Assembly (NCBI GenBank): GCA_934573945.1
Contig: CAKTMQ010000037.1
Coordinates: 1-13,339, forward strand
Length of the DNA stretch: 13,339 nt
Direction: 5' to 3'
From: an uncultured Oscillospiraceae bacterium
GTDB lineage: Bacteria > Bacillota > Clostridia > Oscillospirales > Oscillospiraceae
Part shown: positions 1 to 5,960 of the stretch, piece by piece
Numbering within the stretch: the first letter of the stretch is position 1
How the letters are laid out: each line of letters begins with the position of its first letter
Position numbers and translations under genes: made by a program
The notes under the pieces: generated by a model
Told to the model about the DNA's origin: nothing
Database searches by the model: none
What the model saw: only the letters and a program-made list of their open reading frames with translations

Positions 1-1
1 G

Positions 2-928
2 TCCCAGACCCGCTGCGTGGTCTTTGATAAGACCGGCACGCTGACACAGGGCGTTTTCGAGGTGACGGCGGTACACCATAACGAGCTGGATAAGGAAAAG
101 ATCCTGGAGTATGCGGCGTTGGCGGAATGCGCCTCCTCCCACCCCATCAGCAAGAGTCTGCAGAAAGCCTACGGCAAATCCATTGACCGCAGCCGTGTCT
201 CCGACATCGAGGAGATCAGCGGTCACGGTATCGTGGCCAAGGTCGACGGTCACCCGGTCGCCGCGGGCAACAGCAAGCTGATGCAGCAGCTGCAGATCCC
301 CTACCACGACTGCCACAGCGTGGGCACTATCATCCACATGGCCATCGACGGACAGTATGCCGGCCATATTGTGATCTCCGATGTGGTAAAACCCCATTCC
401 AAGGAAGCCATCGCGGCGTTGAAAAAGCGCGGCGTGGAAAAGACCGTCATGCTCACCGGTGACGCCAAAGCCGTGGCTGAGCAGGTGGCGGCTGAGCTGG
501 GCGTGGATGAGGTACGCAGTGAGCTGCTGCCCGCCGACAAGGTGGCAGAGGTGGAAAAGCTGCTGGCGCAGAAGAGCGGCAGCGCCAAGGTCGCCTTTGT
601 GGGCGACGGCATCAATGACGCGCCGGTGCTGACCCGTGCGGACATCGGCATCGCCATGGGCGCCATGGGCAGCGATGCCGCCATCGAGGCGGCAGACGTA
701 GTGCTGATGGACGACGACCCCAAGCAGATCGCCAAAGCGATCGGCATCTCCCGCAAGTGCATCGGCATCGTAAAACAGAATATTGTATTCTCGCTGGCCG
801 TGAAGTTTGCCTGCCTGGCGCTGACTGCCATCGGTATTGCGGATATGTGGGCAGCGATCTTTGCAGATGTAGGTGTGATGATCATCGCGGTGCTCAACGC
901 AGTACGGGCCCTGACCTACAAGGAGTAA
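2..928 (+). CDS. Heavy-metal P1B-type ATPase, C-terminal part (Zn/Cd/Pb exporter, CadA/ZntA-like)
   Basis: This is the downstream half of an inner-membrane cation pump that uses ATP to export divalent soft metals. The reading frame is already open at base 2, so the gene starts outside the window. The first visible residues lead straight into the phosphorylation motif DKTGTLT, followed by the nucleotide-domain motif SSHPIS that is specific for P1B pumps, then LTGD and the hinge motif GDGINDAPVL. The following GSDAAIEAADVVLM and a final pair of membrane helices with FADVGV and VLNAVRAL resemble the CadA/ZntA branch (P1B-2), in which an acidic residue in the last helix helps bind Zn or Cd; the exact metal is inference. 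Missing are the N-terminal metal-binding region, the first six helices and the CPC-type motif. The last codon is followed at once by a hairpin terminator, so this is the last gene of its transcript. Confidence 0.93.
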   Translation, partial: SQTRCVVFDKTGTLTQGVFEVTAVHHNELDKEKILEYAALAECASSHPISKSLQKAYGKSIDRSRVSDIEEISGHGIVAKVDGHPVAAGNSKLMQQLQIPYHDCHSVGTIIHMAIDGQYAGHIVISDVVKPHSKEAIAALKKRGVEKTVMLTGDAKAVAEQVAAELGVDEVRSELLPADKVAEVEKLLAQKSGSAKVAFVGDGINDAPVLTRADIGIAMGAMGSDAAIEAADVVLMDDDPKQIAKAIGISRKCIGIVKQNIVFSLAVKFACLALTAIGIADMWAAIFADVGVMIIAVLNAVRALTYKE

Positions 929-940
929 CGCCCCGACATA

Positions 941-994
941 AAGAGAAGGAACAGTTGTAAGCAGTTCCTTCTCTTATTTTATTCTCTTATTTTA
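941..994 (+). terminator. Rho-independent terminator of the metal ATPase
   Basis: A perfect 12-bp stem pairs AAGAGAAGGAAC (941-952) with GTTCCTTCTCTT (964-975) around an 11-nt loop, and is followed on the + strand by a T-rich tail up to about 994. On the - strand, where ilvE ends at 1002, the same stem is followed by only a short T-rich stretch, so it could work weakly in both directions; no other terminator is seen for the ilvE row. Confidence 0.8.
969..994. repeat. Perfect 13-bp tandem duplication in the terminator tail
   Basis: TTCTCTTATTTTA occurs at 969-981 and again without a gap at 982-994. The first copy overlaps the right arm of the terminator stem, so the duplication lengthens the U-rich tail. 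It is probably a replication-slippage product. Confidence 0.85.
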
Positions 995-1001
995 TATTGT
1001 A

Positions 1002-2063
1002 TCACACACGGCAGGTCCAGCCGAAGGGATCGTCTCTCGTGCCCCACTGGATGCCGGTCAGCTCGTCGTACAGCTTCTGGGACAACGCACCGATCTGGCC
1101 GCCGTTGACCTCATAGCGCTCATCGCCCCAGCCCAGTGCACCGATGGGAGAGATCACCGCGGCGGTGCCGATGCACCACGCCTCCTCCAGTGCGCCGGTT
1201 CTGGCGGCCTCGAAGAGCTCATCCACGCTGAGCAGACGCTCCTCCACCGGCATGCCCCAGCTCTTGAGCAGCTCAATGGCGGACTTACGGGTAACGCCCC
1301 GCAGAATAGAGCCGGTCAGCGCGGGGGTAACGACTGTGCCGTTGATCTTGAACATGACGTTCATGCCGCCACCCTCTTCCACGTACTTGCGCTCCACACC
1401 GTCCAGCCACAGCACCTGGGAATAGCCCTTGGCTTCGGCGCGCTCACCGGCGCGGTTGGCGGCGCCGTAGTTACCGCCGCACTTGGCCTCGCCGGTACCG
1501 CCGCGAACGGCACGCACGTCCTCGGTCTCCACCATGATGGGCACAGGCTTGAGCCCGTCGGAGAAATAGCTGCCGGAGGGAGAGAGGATGATGACGAAAG
1601 ACGCCTCATGCACACCGTGCAGCGCCAGCGTCGGGTCGGTGGAGTACAGGAACGGACGGATGTACAGGCTGGTACCGGGATCGCTGGGTACCCAGTCCTG
1701 ATCCACCCGGACGATCTCCTTGATCGCCTGCAGGGCATCCTCGGGATCCACCTGAGGCAGCCCCAGACGCTCGCAGGAGCGGTTCAGCCGGGCAATATTC
1801 TCCCAGGGGCGGAACAGCTGCACCGCGCCATCCGGACGACGGTACGCCTTCAGACCTTCAAACACCTCGGTACCGTAGTGCAGCACGCTGGCGGCGGGAG
1901 ACAGGGCGATAGGACCGTAGGGAACGACACGGGCATTGTGCCAGCCGTCCTTCTCCGTATAGTCCATGACAAACATATGATCCGTAAAAACAGAGCCGAA
2001 GCCCAGCTTGTCAGACGACGGCAGCGTGCCGGGATGATTGGTCTTGGTAACAGTGATATTCAT
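1002..2063 (-). CDS. ilvE: Branched-chain amino acid aminotransferase
   Basis: A PLP-dependent fold-type IV transaminase of 353 residues, the usual length for the larger branched-chain type. It interconverts leucine, isoleucine and valine with their 2-oxo acids using glutamate/2-oxoglutarate, in the cytoplasm. Visible family signatures are LHYGTEVFEGLKAYR (61-75), YIRPFLY (134-140), GEAKCGGNYG (191-200) whose Lys194 should be the Schiff-base lysine, LWLDGVERKYVEEGGGMN, and GSILRGVTRKS. The start is supported by AGGAGG eight bases upstream. Only 17 bases separate it from the stop of the upstream 2-hydroxy-acid dehydrogenase on the same strand, which implies co-transcription. In this context it may work in the catabolic direction, supplying branched-chain 2-oxo acids to the dehydrogenase, rather than (or as well as) in biosynthesis; that is inference. 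Confidence 0.95.
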   Translation of the reverse strand: MNITVTKTNHPGTLPSSDKLGFGSVFTDHMFVMDYTEKDGWHNARVVPYGPIALSPAASVLHYGTEVFEGLKAYRRPDGAVQLFRPWENIARLNRSCERLGLPQVDPEDALQAIKEIVRVDQDWVPSDPGTSLYIRPFLYSTDPTLALHGVHEASFVIILSPSGSYFSDGLKPVPIMVETEDVRAVRGGTGEAKCGGNYGAANRAGERAEAKGYSQVLWLDGVERKYVEEGGGMNVMFKINGTVVTPALTGSILRGVTRKSAIELLKSWGMPVEERLLSVDELFEAARTGALEEAWCIGTAAVISPIGALGWGDERYEVNGGQIGALSQKLYDELTGIQWGTRDDPFGWTCRV

Positions 2064-2080
2064 GATACAGTCCTCCTTGT

Positions 2081-3031
2081 TCAGATCTCTTTCAGATGCT
2101 CCATGTTGTGGCGGATGCCCTCGCAGCAGTTGTGGAAGGTCTCCTTCTCCTCCGCGGTCAGCGGCAGCTCGATGACCTGCTCCACGCCCTCGGCGCCGAT
2201 AACGCAGGGCACACCGGCAAACAGGCCGCTTTCACCATACTCGCCGCACAGCTCCATGCTGGCCGGCATAATGGCCTTTTCATCGTGGAGCACGATGTGC
2301 GCCATACGGGCAGCGGTGGTGGCGATGCCGTACTCCGTGCAGAACTTGCCGGAGAAGGTGACCCAGCCGCCGCCGATGGACTCTTTCTGCAGCGCCTCCC
2401 GGTCAAAGCGGAAGCGCTCGTCCGTCTCCGCCCACTTGTCCAGCGGCATTCCCTTGAAGCTGACGCAGGACCAGGGTGCAAACTGCAGATTGCCGTGCTC
2501 GCCCAGCATATAGCAGGTGATGGACTTGTGGTCAACGCCGGTCTGCCGCGCCAGTGCGCTGAGCAGCCGGGAGGTATCCAGACCGGTGCCGGTGCCGAAC
2601 ACACGCCCCTTGGGCAGCCCCAGTCCCAATGCCAGCTCACGGGTCACGATGTCGCAGGGATTGGTGATGTTGATGAGCACGCCGTCAAAGCCGCTGGCCT
2701 TGATCTTCTCCGCGTAGCCACGGACAGCGGGGATCGTAAAGTCCATCTCCGTCACCCGGTCATGGGTGCCGCGGAGCAGCTCGATCTTGCCCACGCTGTT
2801 GACGATGACGTCACATTCACCCAGATCCGCAAAATCACCGGCGCGGACGGTCACGCGGTGAGGCAGGTAGGCTGCGGCGTCCCGCAGATCCTGCACCTCG
2901 CTGGCCAGCTTCTGCTGGTTCTGATCCACCAGCACCAGCTCGTCGGCAATACCCTGTACCGCCAGTGCATACGCCACATGGGCGCCCACGTGACCCAGAC
3001 CGATCACACCAAGAACACGTTTCTTTGCCAT
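2081..3031 (-). CDS. L-2-hydroxyacid dehydrogenase of the LDH/MDH family, L-2-hydroxyisocaproate dehydrogenase-like
   Basis: A 316-residue cytoplasmic NAD-dependent dehydrogenase that should reduce 2-oxo acids to L-2-hydroxy acids. The start at 3031 is chosen because AAAGGAG lies nine bases upstream and the Rossmann glycine motif GLGHVG (11-16) begins close behind it; upstream in-frame codons run through a hairpin and lack homology. Asp36 fits NAD binding. Catalytic residues of the family are present: Arg92, NPCD (Asp127), TSR (Arg155) and GEHG (His179). At the position that reads substrate (six residues before Arg92) it has Leu86, not the Gln of lactate or Arg of malate dehydrogenases, and the catalytic His loop reads GEHGNLQ rather than GEHGD. 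Both features, and the N-terminal sequence, recall the Lactobacillus L-2-hydroxyisocaproate dehydrogenase. The neighbouring ilvE makes exactly such bulky 2-oxo acids. Plain lactate dehydrogenase activity remains possible. Confidence 0.87.
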   Translation of the reverse strand: MAKKRVLGVIGLGHVGAHVAYALAVQGIADELVLVDQNQQKLASEVQDLRDAAAYLPHRVTVRAGDFADLGECDVIVNSVGKIELLRGTHDRVTEMDFTIPAVRGYAEKIKASGFDGVLINITNPCDIVTRELALGLGLPKGRVFGTGTGLDTSRLLSALARQTGVDHKSITCYMLGEHGNLQFAPWSCVSFKGMPLDKWAETDERFRFDREALQKESIGGGWVTFSGKFCTEYGIATTAARMAHIVLHDEKAIMPASMELCGEYGESGLFAGVPCVIGAEGVEQVIELPLTAEEKETFHNCCEGIRHNMEHLKEI

Positions 3032-3101
3032 TTGAAAACACTCCTTTATCATGGATTGACGAAAAACTCGGAGAATCTTTCTGCCAAAAGACTTACCATC
3101 C

Positions 3102-3148
3102 GCTGTGTGTATCATTTTGCCGCAGCGCAGCAGAATGATACACACAGC
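3102..3148 (-). other. Strong intercistronic hairpin between permease and dehydrogenase genes
   Basis: GCTGTGTGTATCATT (3102-3116) pairs perfectly with AATGATACACACAGC (3134-3148), and a further TGC/GCA and GC/GC continue towards a 3-nt tip with two mismatches. It begins 20 bases after the permease stop and ends about 70 bases before the dehydrogenase start on the - strand. No T-run follows on the - strand, so a classical terminator is unlikely. A role in mRNA processing, 3'-end stability or partial read-through is inferred from its position. Confidence 0.75.
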
Positions 3149-3167
3149 CTGAATCGAATACCACTTT

Positions 3168-4706
3168 TTACATACCGAAATTGGGGAACAGCACGCAGGT
3201 ATACAGCATGGTCAGCACCATATAGAGCACCAGAATGATGGCAAACGCGGGCAGCGTCCGCTTCATGACCTGGTTCTCGTTGCCGATCTGATCCACCGTG
3301 GCGCAGGCCGCCACCGTATTGTTGGGGCAGATCAGGTTGCCCAGGGATGCACCGGCGTTCTGACCGGCAAAAACGGTGATGGGGTTCATACCCAGCGCAC
3401 CCGCCGCCTGCATATGCATATCTGCGAACATGATGTTGGAGCCAAGACCCGTTCCGGTGATAAAAGAACCACTGGCGCCGATGAGTACGGCGGCTGCCGG
3501 ATAGAAGCGACCCACCACGGCGGCGATGTCAGAGGCCAGCAGGTTCATCATACCGGTGGAAGAGGACTGCATGATGTAGGAAACCACCAGCAGGCTGCCC
3601 ATGGTGATCAACACCGGCATCACGTGTCCCACCGTCTTGCTGCAGATCTGTCCATACTGCTTGAAACCGGTCTTTAGAGTCATTGCGCCCAGGAAGCCGC
3701 AGATCAGGATCACCACGTCCACCCACACGATATAGCCGAAGGTGCACATGATGGCGAAGCCGTTCTTCACCAGTGCCGGGAAGCCATAGCGCACGGCGGG
3801 CAGCAGCACCAGCATATAGATATAGGGGGACATGGCACGGAAAGCGCCGTACTTCTTCTCCTGCTTTTCATACCGATAGCGGTACTCCTCCGGCGTCTTA
3901 ACGCCCACCAGCTTGACATACGCCACAGAGAGGAGGATGGACAGCAGCCCGGTGCCCATGGATGTCACCTCGGCGCCCACGAAATTGGACAGGGCAAACA
4001 TCACCGCACCGGTGGACACACCGGCAAAGCAGAGGTAGGGCACGATGCCTTTGAAGCCCTTCCGTCCGAAGGTCATGGCCACCATGATAAAGGGGATCAC
4101 CAGCACACCGAACATATGGATACGACCCACCATGGCGGAGTTCAGCGCCACCGTACTGATTCCCGCATCTGTCAGCGCCGCGCCGCCATTGATAGTGGTA
4201 AGACCTGCGCCGCCCCAGGAGCAGGGTGTGGCGTCGCCCAGCAGGGCAAGTGCGATAGAGGTAACGGGGTCAAAGCCCAGCGCCACCAGAAACGGCGCCG
4301 CAATGGCCGCAGGAGAACCTGCACCGGCAGCGCCCTCCAGAAAGATGGGAAGCATCATACCGATGATGACTACCTGTACGCGGCGGTCATCACTGATGCG
4401 GGCGATGGCGCCCTTGACCTCTTCGATGGCACCGGTATCCCGCAGAAGGTTCAGGATCACGAAAGCGCCAAAGACCATCAGTACAATCTTCAGACCTTCC
4501 TTGATCCCCTTCCAGATCAAAGCGTCATAGACGACCACATTTTCCTTGAAGGTGGCGCCGTTGACGTTGAAATACGTAAATGCCAGGATCAGCGTCCAAA
4601 CCAAAGCAACAGGTGCCACGCGTTTGGCGGATTGATGAAAACCGAGGATGCCCACCAACACCACGACGATAGGGCTGAGTGCCATTACAAAATTTAAGAA
4701 ACTCAT
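3168..4706 (-). CDS. LctP/LldP-family lactate (2-hydroxy acid) permease
   Basis: A 512-residue polytopic membrane protein of the L-lactate permease family, close to the length of E. coli LldP (about 550). It carries many hydrophobic segments and family-typical stretches such as PIFLEGAAGAGSPAAIAAPFLVALGFDPV, LLGDATPCSWGGAG and the C-terminal FAGQNAGASLGNLICPNN (written here in pieces by motif). Family members exchange lactate, glycolate and related 2-hydroxy acids with protons. It is the first gene of a row with a 2-hydroxy-acid dehydrogenase and ilvE on the same strand, which suggests its substrate is the dehydrogenase product or substrate; it could import lactate or export 2-hydroxyisocaproate. 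The upstream Shine-Dalgarno sequence is weak (AAAGTGAG, ten bases before the ATG). The leader has an imperfect symmetric stretch near 4768-4785 that may hold an operator, but none could be assigned. Confidence 0.92.
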   Translation of the reverse strand: MSFLNFVMALSPIVVVLVGILGFHQSAKRVAPVALVWTLILAFTYFNVNGATFKENVVVYDALIWKGIKEGLKIVLMVFGAFVILNLLRDTGAIEEVKGAIARISDDRRVQVVIIGMMLPIFLEGAAGAGSPAAIAAPFLVALGFDPVTSIALALLGDATPCSWGGAGLTTINGGAALTDAGISTVALNSAMVGRIHMFGVLVIPFIMVAMTFGRKGFKGIVPYLCFAGVSTGAVMFALSNFVGAEVTSMGTGLLSILLSVAYVKLVGVKTPEEYRYRYEKQEKKYGAFRAMSPYIYMLVLLPAVRYGFPALVKNGFAIMCTFGYIVWVDVVILICGFLGAMTLKTGFKQYGQICSKTVGHVMPVLITMGSLLVVSYIMQSSSTGMMNLLASDIAAVVGRFYPAAAVLIGASGSFITGTGLGSNIMFADMHMQAAGALGMNPITVFAGQNAGASLGNLICPNNTVAACATVDQIGNENQVMKRTLPAFAIILVLYMVLTMLYTCVLFPNFGM

Positions 4707-4805
4707 AGGATTTTTCTCACTTTCGTTGGTTGTTGTTATTCTCTACTTTTCGCTGGCCAGGCAAATAATTGAGTGACTAAAATTGCTGAATAGGTAACTG
4801 TATGT

Positions 4806-4842
4806 AAAAAAGAGGCTCCACCGGAGATCGGCGAAGCCTCTT
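4806..4842 (-). terminator. Rho-independent terminator of the small membrane protein gene
   Basis: On the - strand AAGAGGCT (4842-4835) pairs with AGCCTCTT (4817-4810), with an inner CGCCG/CGGTG stem extending it, and the right arm runs into six T residues ending at 4806. It starts 18 bases after the stop of the 74-codon gene and lies upstream of the permease gene, insulating the two. Confidence 0.85.
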
Positions 4843-4860
4843 GCTGCATGAGATCTGTCG

Positions 4861-5085
4861 TTATCCTTGTTGTAAGGGTAGGCAGGAGAAAGAGTGCGTG
4901 ACCTTCCGGTGTATGAAACTGTGGCTGGGCAATACCAGCAGAATAATGGACAAAATAATAATGGACGCCAGCAGCAAAGCGGCGTCCAAAATCAGTACGA
5001 TCACAGTATTCATCTCAGGGCAGGCAGATGCAACGCAGGCGTCCTGCGCGTAAGCGGCGGTATTGGCGAACACAAAATTCATCAT
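4861..5085 (-). CDS. Small single-pass membrane protein of unknown function
   Basis: A 74-codon reading frame not matching a family I recognise. Residues 1-23 are polar with two cysteines (Cys17, Cys22); residues 26-53 form one strongly hydrophobic helix (TVIVLILDAALLLASIIIL and onward); the tail after it has histidines, Arg60 and Lys61. By the positive-inside rule the N-terminus would face outwards and the tail the cytoplasm. Two adjacent ATG codons are available (5085, 5082); the nearest Shine-Dalgarno-like sequence, AGGAAAGGA, sits 12-15 bases upstream, a little far, so the exact start is uncertain. Support for a real gene comes from its setting: a good promoter at 5119-5147 and a strong terminator 18 bases after the stop make a self-contained transcript of about 300 nt. 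No homology-based function can be offered. Confidence 0.55.
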   Translation of the reverse strand: MMNFVFANTAAYAQDACVASACPEMNTVIVLILDAALLLASIIILSIILLVLPSHSFIHRKVTHSFSCLPLQQG

Positions 5086-5118
5086 AGCCGGTGTACATCC
5101 TTTCCTGAAATTGACCGG

Positions 5119-5147
5119 AGTGTAACACAACTGATTGGGTTTTGCAA
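5119..5147 (-). promoter_or_regulatory. Candidate sigma-70-type promoter for the small membrane protein
   Basis: On the - strand TTGCAA (5147-5142) is followed after exactly 17 bases by TACACT (5124-5119). Transcription would begin near 5112, about 25 bases before the first ATG of the small gene. Confidence 0.6.
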
Positions 5148-5229
5148 GAGGGAAAATCCCTGTTTCTGGTAAAATTGTCTGAACGCACAAAGTTTTCTGT
5201 CGCCCCCCTCTTTCTCTTGTCAAGAAAAG

Positions 5230-5270
5230 CAAGAAGTATCTGTCCCGTATCAGTGGACAGATGCTTCTTG
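5230..5270 (-). terminator. Terminator of the mog/moaB gene
   Basis: A 16-bp stem (5255-5270 with 5230-5245, one mismatch) around a 9-nt loop follows the mog/moaB stop by about 40 bases on the - strand, and its descending arm is followed by CTTTTCTTG. The stretch from 5148 to 5309 contains nothing else that I can identify. Confidence 0.65.
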
Positions 5271-5309
5271 TTCGTTTCCATCCAAGGGACATTCTGCCAT
5301 TTTCCGCTC

Positions 5310-5789
5310 TCAGTGTTCCTCCGCGGCAATCATGTGCAGCGCGTGCTCCAGCGCACCGATCACCGCACCCAGATTCTCCCGTGCCGCCTTTTCCGAGCCG
5401 GGCAGATTGATGATGAGGCTGCTGCCCCGCGTTCCCGCCACCGCCCGGGAGAGCATGGCACGGGGCGTGATCTTCAGTCCCTCCATCCACATCGCCACCG
5501 GAATAGCGCGGATCTCCCGATCCAGCACGTCCAGTGTGGCCTCTGGCGTCACATCCCTGGGAGAAAGCCCCGTACCGCCGGTGGTCAGGATCAGGTTGAT
5601 GTGCCGCACATCCGCACAATCCCGCAGCACGGCCCGGATCTGCTCTATCTCGTCCGGCACCATCACCGTATGTACCACCGTAAAGCCCGCCTCATTCAGC
5701 ATGGCGCACACGGCCGGGCCGCTGGTGTCCTGCCGCACCCCCCGGCTGCCAAGGTCGCTGACGGTGATCACCGCCGCTGTATATGTCAT
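5310..5789 (-). CDS. mog: MogA/MoaB-family molybdopterin adenylyltransferase
   Basis: A 159-residue cytoplasmic protein of the MoCF/MoaB fold. Family members activate molybdopterin by adenylation, making the MPT-AMP intermediate into which MoeA inserts molybdate or tungstate. The diagnostic stretches are ITVSDLGSRG (8-17), TTGGTGLSPRDVTPEAT (69-85), in which the Asp of the RD pair (Asp79) is probably the catalytic one, and GTRGSSLIINLPGSEKA (119-135). Length matches the short MoaB/Mog type. The start has AAAGGGGG upstream and sits behind a near-consensus promoter. It diverges from a MoeA-like gene and lies near modABC, which supports a role in Mo or W cofactor assembly. The exact MogA versus MoaB name cannot be settled from sequence alone. 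Confidence 0.9.
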   Translation of the reverse strand: MTYTAAVITVSDLGSRGVRQDTSGPAVCAMLNEAGFTVVHTVMVPDEIEQIRAVLRDCADVRHINLILTTGGTGLSPRDVTPEATLDVLDREIRAIPVAMWMEGLKITPRAMLSRAVAGTRGSSLIINLPGSEKAARENLGAVIGALEHALHMIAAEEH

Positions 5790-5835
5790 ATTTATTGCCC
5801 CCTTTAAGTCCTTTTTATGGTTTTTTTCTGCTCTT

Positions 5836-5865
5836 AATGTACCCCATTTTTCCGTATTTTGTCAA
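5836..5865 (-). promoter_or_regulatory. Near-consensus promoter for mog
   Basis: On the - strand a perfect TTGACA (5865-5860) is followed after 18 bases by TACATT (5841-5836). Transcription would begin near 5829, giving a leader of about 40 bases. Confidence 0.7.
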
Positions 5866-5867
5866 GA

Positions 5868-5899
5868 TTATCCGATTTTATCGATTTGTATTCCGATAA
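5868..5899. promoter_or_regulatory. Dyad TTATC-N22-GATAA in the mog / MoeA-like divergent region
   Basis: TTATCCGA (5868-5875) faces TTCCGATAA (5891-5899). The dyad ends three bases before the -35 box of the mog promoter and overlaps GATAAT at 5895-5900, a possible -10 for the + gene that lacks a good -35. A similar dyad lies before modA. A molybdate-responsive regulator site (ModE type) is only a guess. Confidence 0.4.
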
Positions 5900-5928
5900 T
5901 ACCGAACATCAAGGCTGCTCTTCCTTCT

Positions 5929-5945
5929 CCATATTGACCATATGG
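5929..5945. promoter_or_regulatory. Short inverted repeat before the MoeA-like gene
   Basis: CCATAT (5929-5934) and ATATGG (5940-5945) form a perfect 6-bp inverted repeat with a 5-base spacer, ending four bases before the GAGG ribosome binding site of the + gene. It may be an operator or a small leader hairpin. Confidence 0.3.
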
Positions 5946-5960
5946 AAATGAGGTGCTGCC

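Noticed and set aside
3032..3145. An N-terminal extension of the dehydrogenase to an ATG at 3145
   Set aside because: The extension reads through the intercistronic hairpin, has no homology, and the internal ATG at 3031 has a good Shine-Dalgarno sequence at the right distance.
2096..3238. A 380-codon open frame on the + strand
   Set aside because: Antisense to the 2-hydroxy-acid dehydrogenase, crosses its start and the intergenic hairpin, and has no recognisable motif.
4768..4785. A LldR-type operator before the LctP gene
   Set aside because: AATTGAGTGACTAAAATT is only loosely symmetric and does not fit known LldR half-sites well enough to be called.
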